Below, piece after piece: positions 52,301 through 55,658 of a DNA stretch of 64,000 nt; the stretch's first letter is position 1, and every line of letters starts with the position of its first letter. The stretch spans positions 62,429,401 through 62,493,400 of the forward strand of contig CM054118.1 in assembly GCA_028673005.1 (NCBI GenBank), given 5' to 3'. This DNA is from Tanypteryx hageni. Its lineage: Eukaryota; Arthropoda; Insecta; Odonata; Petaluridae. A program made the translations under genes and the position numbers. The notes under the pieces are model-generated. The model saw only the letters and a program-made list of their open reading frames with translations. It was not told where the DNA came from and did no database searches.

Positions 52301-54950
52301 TGTTTTTGGTTTCTTCTCACGTTCACTGTGTTCTCCCCTCGGGTTGAGTTGGGTAGCATTCATCTTAATATATCAAACTATTTCACCGTATTTTCTCGTA
52401 GAATATTTTACAAAAATGCATCCTGTACCTCAGCTGGATTGAAAATTGGAAGGCATCGCAACCAACTTCCACATTCAGATTGCGAGTCTTTGTAGCACAC
52501 TGCGGGCGCAATTGAGTGTTTTGATAGGTATCTAAAATACTGTGGGAGGCCGTAGAATCTGAGTGGTCAGAAAGTGACTAGGGGTACAATCGAGCGTTTT
52601 GCTAGGGGTCTAAACTGACTGCCGGGTTTCAGTTGAGTATTACCCAACCCTTTACCATCTGTTAATGAAATAACAAAATTTATTTTTTCGTTTTCATTAC
52701 GTTTTCCGTTACAGCTATTTGAAAAATTTCATTAACGTTTTTCATTACGTTAATCCAAAAACATTCCATCATTTCGCTACATTACGCATAACGTTTTCCA
52801 GCACTGGTTAATGGGATGATGAGAATGATCATGTACATTAAGTGGTTCATCATGAAAGTTGAAATTTTGTCAATTATGATTGAGTAGTGAATGTAATACA
52901 AAGCAACTATTATTTCTGCTGTTAACATCCACCATCATTCCATAATTGTCAATGTTGCTAAATATATATGCTGGAATTAATGTACATCTTTTAATTAATG
53001 TTTATCAACCAATTTTAACATAATGTATTTAAATGCACGCATATCTTATGAGATTTCTTTGTTGGAATTTTTTTTTGTTGATAGGTTAATGACATTTTCT
53101 TTTTTGGCGGGGAAAGTAGTGGGTTGCGGCTTTCAGTGTTTTGAAACAGTTTTTTAAGTTTCTTTTTGGCTGAAATTGGTAAATTTTTGGTAAAATTTAT
53201 GCTTATTTATTAAATGAGCTTTGTTAAAAAATTTATTCATGTTTTGTATTACACATTGTTTTTTATACTTTTGGTTATTTTTAGGTGTTGGCCATATGAT
53301 TGTAATTCTAGGTGTTGTCTTTTTGAGAAGAGGGAATTAATTTCAAGCTGAAGCCATTGCTTGAGTATGAAGTCAATGCTCTTTTTGGCATTGATGTTGC
53401 CATTTTTTGGAAAAATCTTCATGAATTTGGGGTAAATAATATGTTTTTTTATTGTCTGAGGAATTTTGTCTGCTTCTATGTTGTTGATTATAATAATAAG
53501 TAAGTGGTTTTTCATAACTTTGTTGAGGCTATTGGAGATACCCAATATAAGTACTTTTTTAATATTTTGAACTTCAAGTGTTTATTTTTTAATTCTTCTA
53601 CGAGATAATGAAAAATTCAAAACAAACATTAATTAATCCAAGTCAAAATTAACAGAAATATTTCATTATGAGTCACAAAAACAGTATTATGAAATAAACA
53701 ATATTTTATGAATCCGTAAGAAATATTACTTCAATTAAGTACCTACATAGTATTGATTGATTGATTGATTCAACTCTTTATTAGGCAAGGTTAGGCCCAG
53801 TTGGGCCTCTCTTCTACCTAACCTAATGCATACATTCAATAGGAGAAAAACGATAAATAAAGAATAAGAAAGTACTGTGTTGCACATAAAAGCTACAAAG
53901 CAATAATTTAAATTGGGCACCATTAATATACTTAAGGACAGTAATTATTAGATAGAGCCTCGGTGATAGATTTTAGTTGCTAAAAAGTAGTTTAGGCATG
54001 AAAAAGAATTCCCATTAAATACAAGCTATTATCTTATCATTTACAAATTATAATCACTTTTTATTAAAAACAATAAGATTATCATCTAATAGAGTAAACG
54101 AATTTATAAAAATATACTTTGGTAATATAAAGAAAATATTCTGGCTTTTATATGAAACAAATAAGAAATTCAGTTCCAGTTCCTTACCTGAGTCCCTTCT
54201 AAGAAAGAAATTAAACTGATCAGAAAATTATTCCATAGAAATTTTACTTAAATTATCGAACTCCAAAATATCCATACATATCAAGATTAAGAAACAAGAA
54301 TTAATGCAGTTCTAAATTTTAAAAAATTATAATTATTAATAATGAATGAACGAAAGCAGTGCAATTTCAAATATCTGAAAAATGACATTTAATTACAAAA
54401 TAGAATACCTGCAAAATCTCTCCAGCATGAAGTACAGATACAAGTTGGTCATGGGGTACATCGGCTGTACCAGTATAAATGAAGCGTAGTAAGATGCGGA
54501 GTGCTGAAGCCCCTATTCCAGGAGGTAGTATTACTAGAGGATGTGAATGAAGTGGTGGAGAAACAACTGTTGACAAAGTGGAATGGATTCTGGGCGGCCA
54601 CGGTGTGGAGCAAGTTTCGGAGAGCAATCGGTTTAAATAAGGACTGCATGCTGAAAGTATTACTCGATGAGCACGGAAAAAACAGCAGGACCTACCGGAG
54701 GCTTCAGCTAATGTTGACAAGAGAGGAAATTTAAAGTTTTAGTTATTATACATAGATTATGATTAACAATTAATAGGTAGAATAAAAACTTACAGCTTGT
54801 TTCGTTAGCGTCACTAGCTGACACTGCCAAGGTAACGTCGGCAAAAGCCTCACTAGCAAGTAGGGAAGACAAAGCTTCATTAAGAGTGGATCTATGACTA
54901 TGCCACTTCAGTTGAAAATTTGATTCTTCAGTTACTGCGGCTGCTGACAT
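17357..54950 (-). CDS. BTB/POZ-C2H2 zinc-finger transcription factor, six coding exons
   Basis: Join (minus strand) 54950-54794, 54707-54409, 36923-36561, 35757-35554, 31202-30998 and 17658-17357: 1530 nt, 509 residues and TAG. Every junction is GT-AG and phase-consistent. Residues ~10-150 are a BTB/POZ dimerisation domain, with [46 protein letters not shown] and [13 protein letters not shown] in order, and the expected LQ-IRGLCRG exit across a 17.5-kb intron. A Pro/Ser/Thr-rich insert of about 20 residues interrupts the domain after NRLLSE. Residues ~153-380 are acidic and Ser-rich with a VVKQEP SUMO-type motif. Three C2H2 fingers follow: C382/C385/H398/H402, C447/C450/H463/H467 and C475/C478/H491/H496, the last two joined by a TGEKP linker. 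Such proteins bind DNA in the nucleus, often as repressors. I cannot name the orthologue (tramtrack/lola/ZBTB-like group). Extra or alternative zinc-finger exons cannot be excluded. Confidence 0.88.
18212..18300 (+). mobile_element. Tigger-like terminal inverted repeat (left end)
   Basis: After TA (18210-18211) comes CAGGAAAACCTCATTAATTC, then CAAGACTCAAGGGACCAAAA and TTTGAATTA. About 75 bp match, inverted, the end at 30060-30154 (CAGTAAAACCTCGTTATTTC, TTCAAGGGACCACAAAAA). These could be the two ends of one element later filled with other insertions, or two relics of one family. Confidence 0.65.
18762..19071 (+). repeat. Dispersed repeat resembling a non-LTR (RTE-like) element fragment
   Basis: Starts AAACTAGCTGTG with a GGCGTTGCCTGGGTG block, contains GTGAAAATCGGCCCAGTAGA, and ends CCTTTTATATATATAGATTA. 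This start, middle and end arrangement is common in arthropod dispersed repeats, often attributed to RTE-type retrotransposon 3' regions or their SINEs. No reading frame. The class is from memory of the pattern and uncertain. Confidence 0.45.
19107..19170 (+). pseudogene. C-terminal fragment of a Tigger transposase
   Basis: One frame reads [20 protein letters not shown] then stop, the acidic tail typical of Tigger transposases, which is often of VDEDDVEELL type. No catalytic domain is attached. It may belong to the element whose left end is at 18212. Confidence 0.45.
19364..21396 (+). mobile_element. Tigger-like DNA transposon, about 2.0 kb, decayed
   Basis: The left end CAGTGAAACACTGATTTAGC and the inverted right end (GCTAAATTGGGATTTGACTA) are flanked by TA at 19362-19363 and 21397-21398. 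The right end also contains a perfect 13-bp inverted repeat, ATTTAGCGCCACC (21324-21336) with its complement at 21371-21383. A broken transposase is on the plus strand. A second copy of the right end sits at 9953-10030. Confidence 0.85.
20300..21310 (+). pseudogene. Tigger transposase pseudogene (DDE domain remnants)
   Basis: Remnants appear in order in shifting frames: [18 protein letters not shown] with the first catalytic Asp, then several stops, then APCHKILDL (about 20632-20658), [45 protein letters not shown] and an acidic C-terminus. The Asp that should precede APCH is lost in a short deletion. Multiple stops and frameshifts make it non-functional. Confidence 0.85.
21410..21990 (+). 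repeat. Two diverged tandem repeat units of about 0.33 kb
   Basis: Blocks at about 21435-21650 and 21765-21980 share, in the same order, ATATGGCTTA, a TTTGTGACATCAG motif, a TTGATTTTAA-type block, AGCCATTT(C/T)TGAG, AAGAATAAA(G/C)TACCC and AAATATGAGATAT. The second unit carries a short insertion. No coding content is visible. Confidence 0.65.
21990..22160 (-). repeat. Dispersed repeat family, minus-strand copy (second)
   Basis: The complement reads TTTTTACTTTCTCATATACA, TAGAGAAAGTATTGTAATTG, then a GAGATTTTGATGGAAATACA block, matching the family described at 2275-2515 and 22570-23320. It directly follows the tandem units before it. Confidence 0.55.
22570..23780 (+). repeat. Two tandem repeat units of about 0.61 kb
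   Basis: Unit 1 (about 22570-23165) and unit 2 (about 23180-23780) each begin with ACTTTCTCTATAT- or ACTCCATATACG-type sequence, then TTTTCATGAAAAAAATC and a GGTCCCCTGAACA block, and each end with ATTACAGATATGGAGAAAGT followed by CATGTGGTGGCCACAT. The near-identity of the last 60 bases is striking against the weaker middle. No open frame of note. The piggyBac-type insertion starts just after unit 2. Confidence 0.75.
23836..25553. mobile_element. TTAA-flanked piggyBac-type non-autonomous element
   Basis: TTAA at 23832-23835 and 25554-25557 flank ends reading CCCGCCATTGGTCGTGCAG (left) and, inverted, CCCGCCGTTGGTCGCATGG (right). TTAA targets with CCC...GGG ends are the hallmark of piggyBac transposons. 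No transposase is present, so this is a 1.7-kb deletion derivative or MITE, lengthened by a later insertion inside it. Confidence 0.8.
24041..25188. mobile_element. TA-flanked non-autonomous element nested in the piggyBac-type element
   Basis: Ends CACCACCTTCTTGAACTTCG (left) and, inverted, CACCACCTTTATGAATTTCG (right), with TA at 24039-24040 and 25189-25190. Inside each end is a run of CGCGAA-containing sequence. It is 1148 bp with no coding frame of interest. It inserted after the outer element. The superfamily is unclear: the TA duplication suggests Tc1/mariner or a relative. Confidence 0.75.
25786..25967 (+). mobile_element. tRNA-derived SINE, plus strand
   Basis: Box A-like AGAATGGTGGTTAGTGTG (25801-25818) and box B GGTTCAAATCC (25844-25854) form a tRNA-like head. 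A short unrelated body and an A-rich tail at about 25943-25967 follow. It differs in body from the SINE at 239-544. Target duplications are not clear. Confidence 0.7.
25970..27470. other. No features recognised (BTB-ZF intron)
   Basis: Mixed-composition intronic sequence with no credible exon, RNA gene or element ends. The G-rich run near 26335-26350 is short. The minus frame at 27107-27289 has no domain features. Confidence 0.3.
27540..27893 (-). mobile_element. tRNA-derived SINE, minus strand
   Basis: From 27893 the minus strand reads GGCTTGATAGCTTAGTTGGT (box A, TAGCTTAGTTGG) and then GAGTTCGATTCCC (box B), a well-preserved tRNA-like head of about 70 nt. A body of about 280 bp follows. 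The exact 3' end is uncertain. The body does not match the other two SINEs by eye, so three SINE families may be present. Confidence 0.65.
28211..29443 (+). pseudogene. Pogo/Jerky-like transposase with intact DNA-binding half
   Basis: A 216-codon frame from ATG 28211 encodes a basic N-terminus ([20 protein letters not shown]), a helix-turn-helix ([19 protein letters not shown]) and a CENP-B-type second DNA-binding domain ([20 protein letters not shown]). It reaches the first catalytic Asp (NADET, about residues 184-188) and then shifts frame. The DDE domain continues in other frames, with stops, to 29443: [10 protein letters not shown] (second Asp), [20 protein letters not shown] and [10 protein letters not shown]. 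Active relatives are pogo-family cut-and-paste transposases. A GGTAAATACGGTAT-type terminal sequence lies at 29579-29592, but no partner end was found on the left. It is broken as a transposase. The N-terminal half alone is open. Confidence 0.82.
29640..29731 (+). mobile_element. Solo right end of another Tigger-like element
   Basis: GATGACTGTAAATCGAGGAC followed by TTACTG and TA (29732-29733) is a typical Tigger terminus (complement CAGTAAGTCCTCGATTTACA). No matching left end occurs in the window. It immediately follows the pogo-like pseudogene region and may be unrelated to it. Confidence 0.5.
30060..30154 (-). mobile_element. Tigger-like terminal inverted repeat (right end)
   Basis: Ends ATAACGAGGTTTTACTG then TA at 30155-30156. 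About 75 bp are the inverted counterpart of the end at 18212-18300, including GGTCCCTTGAA and TTATTTCGAACCCGGATAA. Confidence 0.65.
30998..31202 (-). CDS. BTB-ZF exon 5: first C2H2 finger
   Basis: Starts [14 protein letters not shown] after TTGACTGTAG. An acidic stretch (EVEEDDD) leads to the finger CDFC-X12-H-X3-H ([13 protein letters not shown]). Ends one base into a codon (AAT G|GTAATA). The phase matches exon 6. Confidence 0.88.
31203..32070. other. BTB-ZF intron sequence, no features recognised
   Basis: AT-rich; no exon, element end or RNA gene seen. The plus frame at 31361-31609 has no recognisable domain. Confidence 0.3.
32075..32770. mobile_element. TTAA-flanked MITE (piggyBac-like)
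   Basis: TTAA at 32071-32074 and 32771-32774 flank inverted ends CACGTTCAGTGCTGGC (left) and CACGTTCTGTGCTGAAG (right, complement). It is 696 bp and non-coding. The TTAA target points to the piggyBac superfamily. Its ends differ from the CCCGCC element at 23836, so it is a second family. Confidence 0.8.
33024..34277 (-). mobile_element. Tigger deletion derivative with perfect 20-bp ends
   Basis: Both ends read CAGTAAACTCTCGATTATCC inward without a mismatch, and both sides carry the TA duplication (33022-33023 and 34278-34279). GGATAA(T/C)CCG motifs repeat inside the right end. It is 1254 bp, about half the usual Tigger length. The perfect ends suggest recent mobilisation. Confidence 0.92.
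33056..33842 (-). pseudogene. Truncated Tigger transposase (N-terminal half)
   Basis: Starts at ATG 33842-33840 with [20 protein letters not shown], the CENP-B/psq helix-turn-helix. It runs through broken frames to [20 protein letters not shown] and [15 protein letters not shown], the first part of the DDE domain just after the DETGLYW motif, and then meets the element end. The C-terminal half of the catalytic domain is missing, with stops and frameshifts before it. The element must have moved using another copy's enzyme. Confidence 0.8.
34280..35553. other. BTB-ZF intron; possible pogo-type end near 34640
   Basis: AT-rich. At 34600-34645, ATGTGGTCTTC followed by GTATATACGGTATTTATG resembles the end sequence near 29560-29595 (GGTCGTCTTCC, AAATACGGTATTT), so a pogo-type terminus may be present. 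Nothing else recognised. Confidence 0.3.
35554..35757 (-). CDS. BTB-ZF exon 4: acidic linker with KQEP motif
   Basis: 68 codons, phase 0 at both ends, starting [19 protein letters not shown] and ending VTIKP at GTAAGT. KQEP fits the psi-K-x-E sumoylation consensus (VKQE). The acceptor (ACAAAAG) has a poor polypyrimidine tract; a strong RNA hairpin lies 47-108 nt upstream of it. Confidence 0.85.
35804..35865. other. Near-perfect 23-bp inverted repeat (RNA hairpin) in BTB-ZF intron
   Basis: 35805-35827 and 35842-35864 are inverted complements at 22 of 23 positions; the odd pair is a G-U wobble on the plus-strand RNA and an A-C mismatch on the minus-strand RNA. The loop is 14 nt. One more A-T pair extends the stem. 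In the BTB-ZF pre-mRNA (minus strand) the hairpin ends 47 nt before exon 4, in the zone where branch points lie. It could also be a very short MITE. Confidence 0.75.
36561..36923 (-). CDS. BTB-ZF exon 3: BTB exit and acidic linker
   Basis: Starts [15 protein letters not shown] after a TTTTTTTATAG acceptor. In BTB-ZF proteins the AGEILQ end of the domain is followed by a (V/I)(K/R)GL motif, so this exon pairs with exon 2 even though 17.5 kb separates them. The rest is charged and low in hydrophobics, with a basic patch ([14 protein letters not shown]). It ends at GTAAGT, phase 0, with 121 codons. Confidence 0.88.
37305..38085. repeat. Foldback element with two nested inverted repeats
   Basis: The outer arms, 37305-37560 and 37821-38085, are inverted copies with small gaps. 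Each contains a GGCT(G/A)GTTTCAA motif, GATCTAGTCA and AAGCAAGGAGCAACACA. An inner pair, 37561-37599 and 37661-37699, is also inverted (GACGAGGTG..., TACTATGTAAC). The left spacer is about 60 nt. A 120-nt unpaired segment (37700-37820) carries CTGAAGATGCTGACAGG. No protein is encoded; the long frames are arms read in open phase. Confidence 0.85.
38090..41240. other. BTB-ZF intron, no features recognised
   Basis: About 3 kb of AT-rich intron without exons or element ends that I can support. Confidence 0.3.
41250..41625 (+). repeat. Two tandem repeat units of about 0.22 kb
   Basis: Units at about 41252-41400 and 41472-41622 share TTTTTATCT(T/C), GAAACTATAA, TATGTGGTCT, TTGTAGTAAATGTT and GGGAGAGAAA in order. 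It may be a local duplication or part of a larger repeat. No coding signal. Confidence 0.6.
42548..42650 (-). mobile_element. Truncated copy of the 239-544 SINE family
   Basis: CTAACCTACTCTTTACAAAGAG, GAGTTCAACTGCTTGATGTCC and CGAAGGATGGAA match the body of the SINE at 239-544 (CTACTCTTAACGAAGAG, CAACGGCTTAACGTCC, CGAAGGACGGAA) in the same orientation. The tRNA head is missing. The surrounding 41640-43700 has nothing else clear, apart from a GCACCCCTRCATACGCA motif repeated twice at 42806-42840. Confidence 0.6.
43726..44800. repeat. Repeat-rich segment: Tigger-like start and three copies of a 100-bp module
   Basis: TA followed by CAGTGAAACCACCATTAAAG at about 43728 looks like another Tigger end. 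A module containing TTTGATT(G/A)TTATTGCCA and CAAATTTGTGACATAGTAAT occurs directly at about 44475-44575 and 44690-44790, and inverted at about 43930-44010. The partner end was not found. Non-coding. Confidence 0.5.
45150..45356 (+). pseudogene. Unassigned open frame of coding-like composition
   Basis: The frame [20 protein letters not shown], then [18 protein letters not shown], then [13 protein letters not shown] ends in TAG at 45354-45356. It has balanced amino-acid use and is more GC-rich than its surroundings. Upstream, the same strand stays partly open in other frames ([12 protein letters not shown] near 45062). I recognise no family. It could be a remnant of a retrotransposon, a processed pseudogene or chance. 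It lies in the 17.5-kb intron of the BTB gene on the opposite strand. Confidence 0.25.
46080..46227 (-). mobile_element. Tigger-like right-end fragment
   Basis: TTAAATTGGGGTTTCACTA then TA (46228-46229) is a mutated Tigger terminus. The subterminal AACACTAAATTGAGG and AACACTAAATGCAAG, and AAATAATACATTG, match the right-end repeats of the element at 10786-13793. No transposase is attached. Confidence 0.55.
46268..46310. repeat. (TA)n microsatellite
   Basis: About 21 uninterrupted TA units. Confidence 0.95.
47250..48483. repeat. Foldback element of about 1.2 kb
   Basis: Successive blocks of the left half reappear inverted in the right half: CGCAATAACCAGGA with TTATTGCAAAAG; AAAAAATGGAACTA with its complement; CATGAAGGAACATT with AATGTTCCTTCATG; GTGTTTTTGGTTCCTTC with GGAACCAAAAACAC; the region around 47500-47560 with 48095-48165; and 47690-47800 with 47880-47995. 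The two halves are diverged head-to-head copies. Part of one arm recurs alone at 52251-52376. No coding frame. It lies inside the large BTB-ZF intron. Confidence 0.85.
49359..49450. repeat. Cluster of GTTAC/GTAAC motifs, possible Harbinger-type end
   Basis: GGTGCATCCACACC begins after TTAA, and nine or so GTAAC or GTTAC motifs follow in both orientations within 80 bp (e.g. TGTTACGTAACA). Such dense subterminal motifs are typical of transposon ends. The TTA/TAA at the start would fit a PIF/Harbinger target. No matching opposite end was found. Confidence 0.4.
49847..50175 (-). pseudogene. PIF/Harbinger (HARBI1-like) transposase N-terminal fragment
   Basis: One frame starts [18 protein letters not shown]; after a frameshift the next reads [20 protein letters not shown], then [20 protein letters not shown]. 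This order, with (F)xxx(M/L)xPxxF and IxxxERLxxTLR, is the N-terminal region of Harbinger transposases and of the HARBI1 nuclease. The catalytic DDE part is absent, and a stop follows at 49841. It is a truncated relic, probably linked to the motif cluster at 49359-49450. Confidence 0.75.
50368..51012 (+). repeat. Tandem duplication, units of about 0.27-0.38 kb
   Basis: GGTAAACAAACCC, CTCTTTGTCTCAAG-type, and TTTCACAACTCAA blocks occur from 50368 and again from 50637. TTATTTCTTTAGTGTTTAGA, AATATATTTTAC and ACAAAATGACCTCCAA-type blocks occur from 50490 and again from 50873. The second unit carries about 115 bp extra. The open frame at 50593-50832 is part of the repeat and has no known domain. 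Confidence 0.7.
51580..51770. repeat. Purine-rich low-complexity tract
   Basis: GGAAGAAAG-, GAGGGGGGGGG- and GGAGGGAAG-type runs dominate the plus strand. The minus-strand frame through it is Pro/Ser/Phe-rich low complexity, not a gene. The rest of 51020-52240 has no recognised feature. Confidence 0.6.
52251..52376 (+). repeat. Solo copy of one arm of the 47.25-48.48 kb foldback
   Basis: CATGAAGGAACATTCTACTT, GTGTTTTTGGTTTCTTCTCA and CATTCATCTTAATATAT follow the same order as in 47350-47470. It shows that the foldback belongs to a dispersed family. Confidence 0.7.
52390..53745. other. BTB-ZF intron; short CGTTA/TAACG-rich patch, otherwise nothing recognised
   Basis: At 52680-52815, CATTACG, TAACG and CGTTTT motifs recur about ten times, as in the subterminal regions of some hAT elements. 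No ends or transposase are seen. The remainder is AT-rich. Confidence 0.3.
53749..53830 (-). repeat. Probable non-LTR retrotransposon 3' end with tetranucleotide tail
   Basis: On the minus strand, GCCTAATAAAGAGTTGA is followed by (ATCA)n. This repeats the layout at 1-72 (CCTAATAAAG then a tetranucleotide tail) with a different unit. The upstream body (GGGCCTAACCTTGCC) carries CCTAACC motifs common in insect repeats. Confidence 0.5.
54409..54707 (-). CDS. BTB-ZF exon 2: BTB domain core
   Basis: Starts after TTGTCAACATTAG, completes a Ser codon and reads [20 protein letters not shown] onwards. It contains the Pro/His/Ser-rich insert, then [19 protein letters not shown] and HAGEILQ. Donor is GTATTC, phase 0. 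The intron before it is only 86 bp. Confidence 0.92.
54794..54950 (-). CDS. BTB-ZF exon 1: BTB domain N-terminus
   Basis: Encodes [19 protein letters not shown] through ANETS plus one base; donor GTAAGT at 54793. I chose the ATG at 54950 (context CAAGATGTC) because it sits eleven residues before the BTB domain, as usual. An in-frame ATG ten codons earlier (54980) is possible. A TTATTACAG acceptor lies about 30 bp upstream of that ATG, so a non-coding first exon is likely. Confidence 0.88.
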
Positions 54951-54980
54951 CTTGAATAAATTCCTGAATTTCTTGTTCAT

Positions 54981-55651
54981 ATAACTAACTGGAGATTCAC
55001 TGTAATAAATAGCAGTATTATAATGAAAATCTCATAATAACAGAGATTACAGCTTTCTGAAATAAATTTTAACGTTCCCTAAATCTATATATTAATTATA
55101 AAACTTATTTCTTTCGCAAAAATATTACAGTTCTATAAAAAAACAGTCTTACACTTCAAATGTAGACAGATACCGCCTTGATTGAGCGAACTAAAATTAT
55201 CGATTTTAAGGTTAGCATGATCGATCGATTTTTTTATTGAACCGACCAATCATATCTCGCATCCAAATCCATCGATTACTTTCTGCTATTATTTTGGAAC
55301 TTCGTCTTTTATCATATGAAAAGATTATATGAAATTTATATGAGAATGATTAAAAGATTTATAGATAGAATTATTCGAATTTTTACTGCATCAATTCAGG
55401 AAAGGAAGCGGGGTTTACTAGTGACATCGTGATCATCGACACTACCCATGCGCTCTCGGTTGTTCTCGGCACAATACGACAATACCCTAGCAGTACGTTT
55501 ATAATATTAATGTATTTATACAAAAGCTCACAAGATGGCAGCGTTGTTTTATAAACTGTAATCGGTGGGATCAGTGTTAGCTGACTGAAACAAAGAGATA
55601 AATATGAAGAGGATTAGTGGATGTGTTTAGAAACTTTATTATACTTTCAAC
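54981..55651. promoter_or_regulatory. Divergent promoter region between BTB-ZF and RAP1GDS1/vimar
   Basis: The two start codons are 700 bp apart on opposite strands. TATCGATT (55198-55205) matches seven of eight bases of the DRE motif, with further ATCGAT copies near 55220-55230 and 55270-55277. CAAGATGGCAGC at 55531-55542 resembles the YY1/Pho motif often found near animal start sites, and its ATG would open an 8-codon upstream frame (55535-55561). This is a compact bidirectional promoter by position; site function is inference. Confidence 0.5.
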
Positions 55652-55658
55652 ATGGCAG
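55652..55658 (+). CDS. RAP1GDS1: RAP1GDS1 exon 1 (7 coding bases)
   Basis: ATGGCAG then GTGAAG donor. With exon 2 it gives M-A-D. A longer read-through frame stops after 13 codons, so splicing here is required. The tiny coding part is fixed by the family's MAD start. Confidence 0.8.
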
